Source of the DNA: Heliocybe sulcata
Lineage: Eukaryota > Basidiomycota > Agaricomycetes > Gloeophyllales > Gloeophyllaceae
Assembly (NCBI GenBank): GCA_004369045.1
Contig: ML213527.1
Span: 97,737 to 161,736 of the forward strand
Length of the DNA: 64,000 nt
Direction: 5' to 3'
Shown: positions 37,422-47,805 of the stretch, piece by piece
How positions within the stretch are numbered: position 1 is the stretch's first letter
Layout: each line of letters begins with the position of its first letter
Position numbers and translations under genes: made by a program
Notes under the pieces: generated by a model
What the model was told of the DNA's origin: nothing
The model's input: only the letters and a program-made list of their open reading frames with translations
Database searches by the model: none

Positions 37422-38775
37422 ATGGCGCCCTCTGTCGACGAAGAGATCGACCCCTACGAGCTCGTTGGAGTCACTGTTGACGCAACCGAGGCGGAGATAC
37501 GGAAGGCGTATCGCCAGAAGTCTCTGAAAGTCCATCCTGACCGGGTGCGTCCGCTGCTCGACTGCCAGAGTCCGGCTAATTCAGGTCAGCTTGTGTATAA
37601 TCGTATAGAACCCCGACCTACCTGATGCTAGTGAGTTATCACAACATTGTCCAACATCCCGGTCCCTCAAAGCTACCCTACGGTACAGCCAAAAAATTCC
37701 ATGAACTCACGCAAGCCTACGAGCTCCTGCTCGACCCCCTCCGGCGCATGGCCGTCGACGCAAAGCAGCGCCTCAAAGCTGCCAGGAAAGAGCGCTACTC
37801 CGCGTACGACAGCAAACGCAAGGCGATGGTCGAGGACCTCGAGGAGCGCGAGCGCGCGTTCAAGAAAGCTAGGGTGGAGAAGGAGCAGGAGGAGGTCCGG
37901 CGGTGGAGAGAGAACGAGCGGATCATGGACGAGGGCAGGCGCATGAGGGAAGAAAGGGCGAAAGAGGCGGAGAGGAGGGAGCGGGAGGCGTTGAAGAGGG
38001 CGGAGAAGGATGTAGCTGATGGGGATGCTCCGCCGGCGCTAGGTGCGTACCATGCTTCAGATGTCTTACCATCAGAGTTGACGATATCCTCAGGCGCATT
38101 GGACACTACAGTGAAACTAAAGTACCCTCTCTCTAAGCACCCGAATCTCACTACCCCAGATGCCCTCTCCGCCCTTCTAGCACCTTTTGGACCTGCAGAT
38201 GCCGCCTCCATCGTCCTCTCCATGAAACCGTCCAAGAAACACCCCAACAAACCGCCCAAGTTTGCCACTGCCTTGGTGCCATTCAAACAGATAGGAGACG
38301 CGTTCGGCGCCGTGTGCGCGAGCGGGCGGAAAGAGCGAGGGCTCGGAGACGTGGAGGTTACGTGGGCGGAAGGGAAGGAGCCGGAGATCCTGGGTTGGCT
38401 GAAGAAGATGGGGAAGCTAGGTGGAGTCGAGAAGCTTGAGAAGACCGCCAGGCAAGAGCCTGCGCCGTCTGTATCTGGCGGGGAGAAGGCAGCAAATCCG
38501 CAGGAACGGCCTGCTGCCAATCCCTCGACGCCATTTTCCTCGTTCCCTTCCTCATTTGTGAGTGCCATATTATAGTGCTCGTCAGGGAATGGGAGGTGCT
38601 AACGACATGTCACTGTTTGTTGTTGCAGCCGACATCGCTCCCGGATACTGCCCAACCTCCCAAAACGCCGGACGTGCCAGGTCTGGACTTTGAGTCGATC
38701 ACGCTCATGCGGATGCGCCAAGCAGAGCGGGAGAGACTAGAAAGAGAGATACGCGAACGGGAGGAAAAAGAATAG
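37422..38775 (+). CDS. spliceosome-associated DnaJ protein (Cwf23/DNAJC17-like)
   Basis: J-domain protein with an RRM-like C-terminal half, a family tied to spliceosome assembly and disassembly. Four exons, 37422-37544, 37609-37630, 37689-38557 and 38629-38775, give 386 residues. The J domain at residues ~8-75 has DPYELVGVTVDATEAEIRKA, the HPD motif (KVHPDRNPD, at the exon 1/2 junction) and KKFHELTQAYELLLDP. A charged helix with RERAFKKARVEKEQEEVRRW follows. From about residue 200 an RRM-like fold is suggested by VKLKYPLSKHPNLTT, FGPADAASIVL and DVEVTWAEGKEPE. It ends with ESITLMRMRQAERERLERE, as in DNAJC17. Confidence 0.87.
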
Positions 38776-38847
38776 GCATTGCTATGTATGTGTATCGTCC
38801 CGACGCACTCTTCTACTTGCTCTTAGGCTGAACTGCGGGTCCTTAAG

Positions 38848-39416
38848 TTATATGCTTGATCTACCCCTGCCTTTATCCTGTCCAATCTCCGTCGCCGTCT
38901 TGGGAGTAAACGCGAAGACCCATTTGTACGGCCCTGGCGTGACTGTGGCGTGTCCCCATTTGAGCTTCAGGTCCTGGCCGATCTCCCACTTCTTGGTATC
39001 TGAAGGCGGTCAGTGGGGGTCAGCGCGGAGGCATTTCAGCGAGGCCTACCTGCTCTGAGGGTATATGCGGGTGCATCGAATTCGATAGAGACTGGCCTTG
39101 AGAGGGGGGGCTGTAGAGCGATGAGACGCAGGATCAACTCCTGCTTCGCAAATGGTTTATAAGGACGACAGGTAATGCCTGCTAGCATAGTCGTGACGGA
39201 CGCTTATCTCGTCCTGAGCAAGGTAAAAGGCAGCAAGAAGATCTACCGTCGCTTCTCTGGGCACTGGTCAGCCATTATGCGAGAACGAGAATGCGGTGCA
39301 TGGGCTTACCTGGCGGGTCTGATGCATACCTGGACTACAGTGCCATCTCCAGAGTCTGGGGACGGCAGGAAAAGAAGGGTAGCTTGGTCGAGGGGGATGA
39401 GGATGGGCGGGGGCAT
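38848..39416 (-). CDS. conserved-looking 126-residue orphan protein
   Basis: A four-exon model reads 126 residues. Exon 1 is MPPPILIPLDQATLLFLPSP and on to VVQ, then a 10-nt exon (RSD), an exon GITCRPYKPFAKQELILRLI to LRA, and a last exon DTKKWEIGQDLKLKWGHATV to the stop. All junctions have GT-AG borders and keep phase, and composition is non-random, which supports a real gene. The alternating pattern suggests a small beta-rich soluble protein. No signal peptide, membrane segment or known motif. It is convergent with the DnaJ gene. Function unknown. Confidence 0.55.
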
Positions 39417-41147
39417 GGCGGGTTAAACATGTGGTGCTTGCACATAGCTCTACTTATACGTATTCCCCTTGTCTTCTATAGTGAGTCCTCGAGTGTCAGG
39501 ACTGGCGAATCCCGAACGACATGTTTCTTCGCCTCAAGTCAGAAGACTAGTATTAATTGTCGGATAGTCGTCAGACTACAGTGTCCAGCGGATGATACGA
39601 GGGCGGAAGTCATGCGTTATCCTGGACGCGTCTCAAGGTCATGTGCTTGTTTATGTCACGGTCACGCCAGCAGGAGTCTGCTCCCGACACTACTAACCGT
39701 TACACACGAACGCGTTAAAACTATGTGTATATGCTACCCGTGGAAGCTCTGTAACGGGATTTGGAGGCCCTGATGTCGACACAAACGGTATGAGCGCACT
39801 TCCTGCCATCCTGCGAATGTGCTGACCATAGGTGGATTCTGTTTTCAGGTGTCTCAGTTCCTAGATGATACGGTCGACAACGCAGCTACTGTCCAATACA
39901 GCGCTTTCCGGTGCAATGGATGGTCTTGCTATCCAGAGCCGAGTACTTTGTATCTGCAGCCAGGAAGATTGCATCTTCGGGTGAGATTGCCAGTCTGTTT
40001 CTGCTACAAGATGCTAACTGACAAATACTAATGCATGGCAGTTTACCGCAATGATATATACCTCGCGCTCAGACGACAGGCGCACTCAGACGACAGGAAA
40101 CGCTCGACAATGATCATTGCAGATTCCTAGTAGTATGGCTGCCGGCTGCATCAGTTGATATCCGCGCCCGCGTTACTTCGGCTCAGACTCAATTGTAGCA
40201 CAATATCCGTCAGACGTGCTTCTTTTGGTCGTCTCTGACTTATTATAGCATACTTGGACTCCGCTATCCCTCTCATGGTCCGCTATTACTCTTATGGTCT
40301 AATTCCAGTCTCGCCTTCGCGTCAAAGTCAAACTTCGGGGGTTGGACAGGGCTACATCTGTTATATGGAAGTTGATACAGCTCCAGGTTCTTAAACATAT
40401 AACAGTCAGTTGAGGAAGATTTGCTTATGCACGTTGCCCAGATTCAGGCATCTTGATCGTCAATCTTCATGTACGCTTGAAGCCTTCATAACTAGAGGCA
40501 GTGAGGTGTACAGCACTCGGTGCTCTGGCGCTCCGATGCTGCGGACATCAACGGAGTGGTCTTCCCGATGCTGAGGGCCGCGAGTCAGCACTCAGCGGTG
40601 AAGCGAGTAAGCCCCCGGTACTAGAATACCCTCAGTACAGCATCATCTAGCACTGACGGCCCATATCCCAAGGCATATACTCCTATCTCGTGAGTTCCCG
40701 TCACGAGAACTACGTGGTTAACAACTCACGTAGTACCTGTCCATGTGTGCCCGCAAAACAGGCATCGACGTTCTAAATGGTCTATGAGGCTGCTGCCTTA
40801 TGATCTAAGCGCAACATACTACGTCTTTAGGCGCCCACCAATGTGACTGCAGTTGGATCTAATCAGTCTCGACAACCACACTGGATTTCGACGATACCGC
40901 CACCTGGGGAGAGCGGGGTTCGTCCTCCGACCTGTACCCCGCGCCTCGCTATGCCGAACTCACGATTGCTGCACTTAGGAGGCCGTGGCTGAATATCATA
41001 CTATCGTTAGCTGCTAATCGGTGCTTTCCAGGTAGTCATCGAAGTTGTATAAAGGCAGCCGCGGATTATGGCGGACAACATCACTTACCCTCCTCAGTTC
41101 GCATAAAGTCGCAAGAGTTCTTCTCACTTTCCTCGTGGACGATTATC
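39417..41147. other. intergenic accessory region with dispersed repeat
   Basis: About 1.7 kb without a supported gene. The part from about 39490 to 39670 is related to 43090-43315. A short perfect inverted repeat lies at 40709-40734. Confidence 0.5.
39490..39670 (+). repeat. dispersed repeat, copy A
   Basis: It shares with 43090-43315 the blocks GGATGATACGA, CGTTATCCT, TCTCAAGGTCATGTGC and GTCACGGTCAC in the same order and orientation, with indels between them. No terminal repeats are seen. This is a diverged dispersed repeat of unknown class. Confidence 0.45.
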
Positions 41148-42231
41148 ATGCAAGACGCACCTGCTGGAACCCTACGGACTATTCCAGGACCTCATGGATG
41201 CATTCATGTCTCTCATACGGGGACCGGTGCTCCAGTGAGCTTTCTGTCCTATGAAGTCTCGGTGCAAAAGACTAATAGCCCAGAATCAAAGCTCGCCATG
41301 AAGCGATTCAATGCAGTTGGCAACGAGTTCCTTCATCATCGTGCGCTGGAGGTATGCCATGCTCCCAATAGTACCTGTTGCCAGTACAATGAACTACATT
41401 GACAGGTCTCTCAAGCCGTCTACCGATGGCAAGCTGTCGCTGCTCGACAGCACCCCAACATCTACCCCGTATATGGGATTCGCAATCGTGACTCGGTCTC
41501 CTTTGCGATCGATATGCCGTACTCCGCCGAGGGCAATCTTATGAATTACATTACGAACAATCCTCAGACCGCAAGGTTGGCTTTGGTACGTACCACCTTA
41601 TACTTGGGCGATAATGTAACGGAGCTCTCCTCCATCTTAGGTGGAGCAAATAGCCACTGGATTGGAGTATCTGCACAGGAACGGATTGGTTCACGGTAAT
41701 CTCAAGCCGGTTTGTACAATGCTCTTGACCATGCCACTAGAAAGCTGAATTTGTGGGTTCGTGGTAGAGCAATGTTCTTATGGAGCAGGAAAGGGCCAAG
41801 CTCACCGACATCGGTATTACAGCAGCCCTTCAACTCGAAGACCTCCGCAATCCCCGCAAGACGGTACAGCTCCCCAGCGACTGGATGTACAATGCCGCGG
41901 ACGAAATCTTGCGGATTGATTTAAATGACCCTATGCCGGTCATGCAAGGCCGAGACGTATACGCTTTTGCTCATACCGTCTACGAAGTAAGTCTCCATAT
42001 GTGTTCTGATGACCCTCCCTTTAATTATCCTCCTGGTAGCTTTACACTGGCAGAACGTATCTGAGACGCAGTCTGCCACTCGCAAGGAGGATAACGGCTG
42101 TCGAAGCTGGGATGGCACAGGCACAGAGACCCCCTCAAATTCCCGACAAGTTGTGGAAAGTCTTGCAGCACTGCTGGGCGTGGGATACTACTATGGATAG
42201 AGTAGTAGGAATGCTGCGACACTTGAATTAG
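41148..42231 (+). CDS. protein kinase-like protein, probable pseudokinase
   Basis: Five exons, 41148-41351, 41406-41585, 41641-41709, 41768-41986 and 42040-42231, give 287 residues with a kinase fold of the tyrosine-kinase-like type. The N-lobe lysine is present (KLAMKRF), then HPNIYPVYGIR and AEGNLMNYI. The catalytic loop reads HGNLKPSNVLM, with Asn where the catalytic Asp of HRDLKPxN should be. The metal-binding motif reads TDIGIT instead of DFG, keeping its Asp. There is no glycine-rich loop. The C-lobe WMYNAADEIL, GRDVYAFAHTVYELYTGR and LQHCWAWDTTMDR follow the normal order. It may bind ATP but is unlikely to be an efficient kinase. Such expanded kinases are common in agaricomycetes. Confidence 0.78.
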
Positions 42232-42604
42232 GACGAGACGGAAGAATAGTAATGTCAAATTTGCTGGATATTTCTTGGCTTGTGCACCTCCTCCGACTTA
42301 TCGATTGTATTCATTTCCTGTCATGTTCGCGACACCTTCCGCGGCCCACGACCGTATGAATAGTTTGATTTCGCCCGAGCAGCTCTGGTTATTGCTTAGC
42401 ATAGATAGGCTTTAGAATCCGCTCAGCATTGCGAGACGCTCTGCGGCGGGGTGGGAAGCATACACACATGTGTCAGGATGCGGTGCATATAGGAGCGAGT
42501 TTGCATCCTGACATATATAATCTTGCCTACCTGGATTCCACCATACGCACGCCCACTTGGCTTTCATGCACAGCATAAACCGATAAAATGTGTCGCATGC
42601 AGTT
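42232..42604. other. intergenic with promoter-like repeat
   Basis: No gene. It contains the first copy of the TATA-bearing repeat (42471-42521). Confidence 0.45.
42471..42521 (+). repeat. TATA-bearing direct repeat, copy 1
   Basis: Nearly identical to 43319-43366: a YCAGGATGCGG head, then TTTGCATCCTGACATATATAAT. The two copies are about 850 nt apart in the same orientation and flank the DUF2855 pseudogene. Within each, CAGGATGC and GCATCCTG form an inverted pair, so the unit can fold as a hairpin. Confidence 0.65.
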
Positions 42605-43078
42605 TTCGGGGTTGTATGCGTCGTCGTATCAGGGGGGGGGCGATGAAAGTGGTGATCTCCAGCGCATCCAGCAAGGTGACCGTCAGCTTGGGCTAACTGG
42701 TTCAGAAGAGATTGAACGGGAAGGGGATGGTGGTAGGGCTGACCAGTAAGCGGAACCTGGGGTATGTGAGTGGGCTGGGGATATTTGATGAGGTGACAAA
42801 GAACGAGGATGTCAAGAGGATCGTGTCGGGCAGGGCAAGAAGTGGATCTACGTGGATGTCGCCGGGAACGACAGTTTGAACAAGAAGGTGCTCGGAAAGG
42901 CTAGGGAAGAGAGGGGAGAACTGGTAGCTGCCATCAACCTCGGAGCGACGACGCTCGCGCCAGGCGCGTCCTCCGGCGAAAAGCACAGGTTGACGCCAAA
43001 GACATCCCTTACCGCCCTGCTGTCAGAGTCTTGCTCGCGACACAAGTCAGCCGAGTTCGAGCAGTTCTTCATGCCAGA
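42605..43078 (+). pseudogene. truncated, inverted copy of the DUF2855 gene
   Basis: This stretch matches the third exon of the intact DUF2855 gene at 45116-46518, in the opposite orientation. Strong matches include KVVISSASSK, KRNLGYVSGLGI and a long identical run through LGATTLAPGASSGEKHRLTP to the EFEQFFMP end. It has a stop in place of the Tyr codon of SLGYLVQ and net indels around the region corresponding to ERMDVGKGEKW, so the frame changes. Similarity stops abruptly just after the FFMP codons, where unrelated dispersed-repeat sequence begins. It lacks the start, exons 1-2 and the C-terminus, so it is not expected to be functional. Confidence 0.85.
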
Positions 43079-43089
43079 TCTGTCTTCCA

Positions 43090-43315
43090 TGGCGAGCACC
43101 CGAGTGTCAGCGCTGGCAGATCCAGAACATATGTTTCTTGATTGCGCCAATGCGTTACAAGCCAGAGGATTAAGTCGCATAGCTGTTCATCAGAGCACTT
43201 TTAGCAAGAGCACGTTTAGCAAAGGAAGAGTACTAGTATGTGGTGGATGATACGATGTCGACCCCGTTATCCTCTCAAGGTCATGTGCCTAGTCACGGTC
43301 ACACCAGCATCTGTG
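43090..43315 (+). repeat. dispersed repeat, copy B
   Basis: Related to 39490-39670. It abuts the truncated end of the DUF2855 pseudogene and continues into the second TATA-bearing repeat, which links the repeat to the rearrangement. It contains a short tandem, AGCAYSTTTAGCAA, near 43192-43223. Confidence 0.45.
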
Positions 43316-43318
43316 CAC

Positions 43319-43366
43319 GTGCCAGGATGCGGTATAGGGGCGACTTTGCATCCTGACATATATAAT
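43319..43366 (+). promoter_or_regulatory. TATA-bearing direct repeat, copy 2, upstream of the HNH-like gene
   Basis: GACATATATAAT lies about 55 nt upstream of the ATG at 43414, a suitable place for a core promoter. The same unit occurs at 42471-42521. Confidence 0.5.
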
Positions 43367-43413
43367 GGCCCACCTAAATTTCATGCCAGTGTCATCTCCC
43401 CCACTTGTATTTC

Positions 43414-44805
43414 ATGATGTCCATTCACCTGCTCACTGCTAAGACTCATTCTCCAATCACAGCGACGGTCTGTGTCTGGCATCCTCACCATGACGCTCGA
43501 ATATTCTATATCACCATCCGTCAGTGTCCTATCGCCGACGACGGCGCGCTCAGCGGCGACCCATGCATCCCTCTCGACGCCATTCTCGATGCTGGCGCCA
43601 TAGTGACCGGGAACTACAGTTCTGCAGCTATCTTATCCAAGGACCGTGAGGGGACTCAGCCGATAACCTCTGCGTTACTTGGACACGGCAACTACTATCT
43701 CATCCCAAATCCCGACGAGCCCAACCACGACTATCCTGTCTACAAGGACTTTAATCAATGGAAGCCACCATCTCGTGATCAGGTCCCAGAGCGGTGGTTC
43801 ACCGAGAGCGTTCCTCGACAAATGGCCCTTTGCGCCAGCGTGCCTGGGCTAGTGCGGACGCCGACCAGGTCGAATGTCAGCTGCGAAGCCATGATATTGG
43901 ACCGCGGGTGTGTTCTGTCAGGCGCGGGAGATGCCATCGAAAGTGCTCGCATTGTACCGGCAGCTCAAGCTGCTTGGGTACGTCAACCGTTGTGACCATT
44001 GGTGTGCATTGCTGAAATTGGACGCAGGCTACCCATCACCGCATTGCTGGCCAACTACTCCATCCCTGCGCCGTTCCCCATGAGCTCGGCCCACTCGGCG
44101 TTGTAAACGACATCCGAAACTTTCTCACCCTCAGGCTCGACCTACGCATGCTGTGGGATGATCACCGATGGGCCTTCATACCTTACACCGGTTCGTTCAT
44201 GGCGTACTACCCATCCTGGACGCACCAGCCATTCGATTGGCACTGCTTCACAGCCAATCTTCACCCTAGAGTGGACGGGTACCTGCTTTTCCTCCGCTTC
44301 GCCCTCGTGGTGTTCAATGGTATCCTTAGTTACAATAGAGGCACCTTTTCTGATCCCGAGGACGCCCTATATATCCCGCCGGTATCTGCGCTTGGGAAAC
44401 GCAAACGCACCGGTTCTTCCGGGAGGAGCGTTCGGCGCTGTTTATCCCATGCTGAAGGGGATGAAGAAGATGGAACGACGGAGGGTGGCTCGCAGTCGAG
44501 CGGAGAGAGCGAGAATGATCGCGGTTCCTCGGGGTACCCTGTCGACGAAGATTATCCTAGGCGAGTAGCGGCCAGCTTCGCAGGTTCGTGCCACACCTGT
44601 CCCATGCCATGTTTACCTTACACGCATCACAGAGGCGGGTATGTTCCTTCCCGATGACTTAGCCGCTGTTTGGGCGCCAATTTTCGACAAGGACTATGAT
44701 CAGCAAAAGTGTGACTGGTTTGCGAAGAACCCACAGATACGTTCGATAGCTGATCCCGCCCAGGTTTCTACTTCATCCAGCAGCTTTGAAGGGGCGGTGG
44801 AGTAA
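43414..44805 (+). CDS. HNH-type fungal protein with altered histidines
   Basis: Three exons, 43414-43977, 44028-44583 and 44633-44805, give 430 residues. The N-terminal part (TATVCVWHPHHDARIFYITI) and the later block CEAMILDRGCVLSGAGDAIE, then ARIVPAAQAAW, VVNDIRNFLTLRLDLRMLWD and RWAFIPYTGSF, follow the layout of agaricomycete proteins annotated as HNH nuclease domain proteins. In that family, as I know it, the core reads AHI and DLHxLWD. Here both histidines read as Arg (ARI, DLRMLWD), so nuclease activity is doubtful. The C-terminal part is Ser/Glu-rich after a KRKRTGSSGR stretch. Biological role unknown. Alternative ATG at 43417. Confidence 0.72.
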
Positions 44806-45115
44806 TGCCTCTCATATCAGTATTCTCATATAATAACACACTGCATTTGTAAGGAAGCAATCAATCGCGATCGTGTTGACCTTCTCCACTGCTGAGGATG
44901 CTGACTTGAGATAGTCACGAAGATAAATACAGGCATGTGTGCATCCGCGCTACTAATTTACGGGACTGGCCCGAAGAACTCACGAACGATTGGACGTCGA
45001 CGACCTGCATACAAGACTTGGAGAAGGCATAACCATTCACCCTTATGCAGGACGTTGCTTCACGTTCCTTTACCACCGCGCCTGCACTACAGCCCGGTTG
45101 TAGCATCACGTATGA
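44806..45115. other. convergent 3' intergenic, no gene seen
   Basis: It separates the 3' ends of the HNH-like gene and the DUF2855 gene. No supported feature. Confidence 0.4.
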
Positions 45116-46518
45116 CTATAATTTGGCTCTATCATTCTCCCCATGTTTCATCTCATCTCTCGCCCACATGCTCCACACGAACGCCTTCTCCGGGCCTAAT
45201 CGCCCATTAACCACCTGCTCATAACTCCTCCCGACCTCTTCCCCTCCGCACACCCTCTCTATCCTAACCCAGCGAGGACACTCCTGCATCAGCTCTGCCC
45301 ACGCCGCGTTCTGCACGGACGTGATCTCCTGCACGGACAACTGCCTGCGGCGGACAGCAAGCCACTCTGGCATGAAGAACTGCTCGAACTCGGCTAGCTT
45401 GTGTCGCGAGCAAGACTCTGACGGCGGGGCGGTAAGGGATGTCTTTGGCGTCAACCTGTGCTTTTCGCCAGAGGACGCGCCTGGCGCGAGCGTCGTCGCT
45501 CCGAGGTTGATGGCAGCTACCAGTTCTCCCCTCCCCTTCCTACCCTGTCCGAGCACTCTCTCGTTCAAATTGTCGTTCCCCGCGACGTCCACGTAGATCC
45601 ACTTCTCGCCCTTCCCTACATCCATCCTCTCGATATCCTCGTACCTCGTCACCTCATCATATATCCCCAGCCCACTCACATACCCCAGATTCCGCTTACT
45701 CGTTAGCCCTACCACCGTCCCCTTCCCGTTCAATCTCTTTTGAACCAGGTAGCCCAAGCTAACAGCCGTCTTGCTGGATGCACTGGAGATCACCACTTTC
45801 CTCGCCCCGCCCCGGTAAGAGGACGCATACAACCAGTCTTCGCACCAAAACGCCGTCCAGTACAGAGGCCGGAAGACCATCGTCAGGTCCTCCGCCTCCG
45901 AAGTGGGGGTATACTGCGGATCCGCCCGACAGCGCTGGATCAAATTATACGGCTTCCTATCTTCTCACTCGTCAGCTCAGCATCGTCAGCCACCGTCTCT
46001 CGGCTACCGCTCACCTGGTGGTAAATGTGGTCTGGGTACTAGAAACCCATACTTGCTCACGCTGGACGGCGTAACTGGGACCACAATGTACTTTGCAGGC
46101 GCGAAATAGCCGTACACCCGCTCCCCGGCGGCCACGCCCTTCACTGTCGACACCTGCACCGCTCCGAACCCCCAGACGGGCACCAGCCCGTGCGTCTTGG
46201 GAGACACGCGTTTCTCTGGACAGCTTGGCGCCGGGTGGAAATCAAAGTACCTGTCATCCCAATCGCAGGTACGTCAAGTCTCAACACACGAGAGGTAAGT
46301 GAGATGGCTACGGACCGATAATGCGCCTCCTCCCCCAGCGCCTGGTACGTGACATTATTCGCCGAGAACCCAAACCGATCCACACGAATCACAACGTGGT
46401 TCTCCGGGACCTCCTCCGCCAGTATCCTCGACGAGACGAGCACAGGGACGTTGGGATCTAGTCCTGACGACGGGCGCGGGACACAGAGTGTAACATTAGA
46501 CATCGAGAGAGAGGGCAT
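45116..46518 (-). CDS. DUF2855 family protein
   Basis: Three exons, 46518-46316, 46250-46015 and 45960-45116, give 427 residues. The sequence resembles a dehydrogenase/reductase fold without zinc ligands. It has an N-terminal barrel-like domain (ENHVVIRVDRFGFSANNVTY and LVPVWGFGAVQVS, GERVYGYFAPAKYIVV), then a nucleotide-binding-like region (KVVISSASSKTAVSLGYLVQ, GTVVGLTSKRNLGYV) and KWIYVDVAGNDNLN. The molecular function of the family is unknown to me; enzyme activity is inferred only from the fold-like pattern. ATG at 46518 (MPSLSMSNV) is chosen. A broken partial copy lies at 42605-43078. Confidence 0.85.
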
Positions 46519-46840
46519 CACGCAGCGGGGGCGGATTTGCACGGGGTGCTCGCCTTATAGGACAGATTAAGATGGCGCCAGAAGTCGTCCGACGCGATGC
46601 ATCCGACGCATGATGAGAGGCACACCGTAGACAGGTGTGGGACTAGGTACCGGCGATTTATACCCCAGCGCGCTTAGGCGCCCATCACGCGCCTCGCTCT
46701 GCTATCACGGAAGACGCGCTTCCTGCTCTTAGCGATCTCGGAGAATCAGCTGCCCATTGTGTAGATATTACTCGCGCTGTGCGTGCAGCGTACTAGGATT
46801 ACCGTACTTTCTGTAGTGAACTGCCCTGTGCGATCACGTC

Positions 46841-47805
46841 TCAGCTCTTCTCATCCCAGACCTCGTACTTGTCCCGACGCAGGCTGACTGTGTAGGCGTC
46901 GTCGATGGTCGAGCAGAGGTCGTCGAGGTTGTCGAGGGCTTCGATGAGGGCGTCGAGCGAGGAGAGGTTATCTGCGTCGGCGGTTAAATGAGTAAAAAGA
47001 GCGGAATGTGGGTCACTGGCACATCGAACGGAGAGATCAACGGAGAATGAAGGACGTACCGTACATCTGGATACGGACGTGGATATGATTTTCCGAGGGA
47101 TGGGGCAAGCTATAGAAAACACGTTAGGGTTATACAGATAACTGGCACAGGTGCAGGATGAAGAGCGGGACCAGAAGGAGAAAGACTTGGACAAACATTA
47201 CGACCCCCTCAAGAACTCAGAGGAAGAGGACGGCGAGAACTCCTGCTCTCCGCTCATGTTGCCTCGACATCTCCCTTGTCCTGCAGGAACGACTAGTCTC
47301 ACATCACCCGCGTCATTCCTCACCACCAGCTGTTGCAGCCAATAAGACCTCTGGCTTCGAACAATAACCCGTCCCGTACCCACCCCGCTCCTATCCCACA
47401 CAACAATACGCCCAATCCCGACCTGTACAGTGCAAACTGTAAACTCACCTGTAGCCACAGAACTCCACTTTCGGGCTGTCAAATCCACTTGTCAGCAGGC
47501 AGACGCTTGACAATAAGTAACGCGAATGGTTCTCACTTCTTCATGATCATCCACCGGAGCGCGTTGCCGATGGTATGGGACTCGTTGTGGATCTGGTAGG
47601 TAGCTGCGGACAAGTCTGGGGCAGCGCCCTTGAGCTAGCAGGTTCATGCAGTCGCATAAGAGCGAGAAGCGCGTTTCAATAGCGAACATGGTGATATGGA
47701 TTGGCAGGGTACGAAAAGAGCCCGGAGAACAGGTGATAAGTATCGGCGAAAGCACTTTGCAAAACAATAACGCACAATTCTAATCTTCGGTATTGGCTCC
47801 GCCAT
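46841..47805 (-). CDS. RPC19: RNA polymerase I and III subunit AC19
   Basis: Small shared subunit of RNA polymerases I and III (yeast Rpc19, human POLR1D) that pairs with AC40 to nucleate assembly. Five exons, 47805-47776, 47634-47537, 47475-47449, 47109-47060 and 46971-46841, give 111 residues. The signature is clear: LKGAAPDLSAATYQIHNESH, TIGNALRWMIMKNPKVEFCG and YSLPHPSENHIHVRIQMYD. The short first exon (MAEPIPKIRI) is set by phase and by the matching donor. The C-terminus SLRRDKYEVWDEKS is soluble and charged. The length is somewhat below yeast (142), mainly at the N-terminus. Confidence 0.92.
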
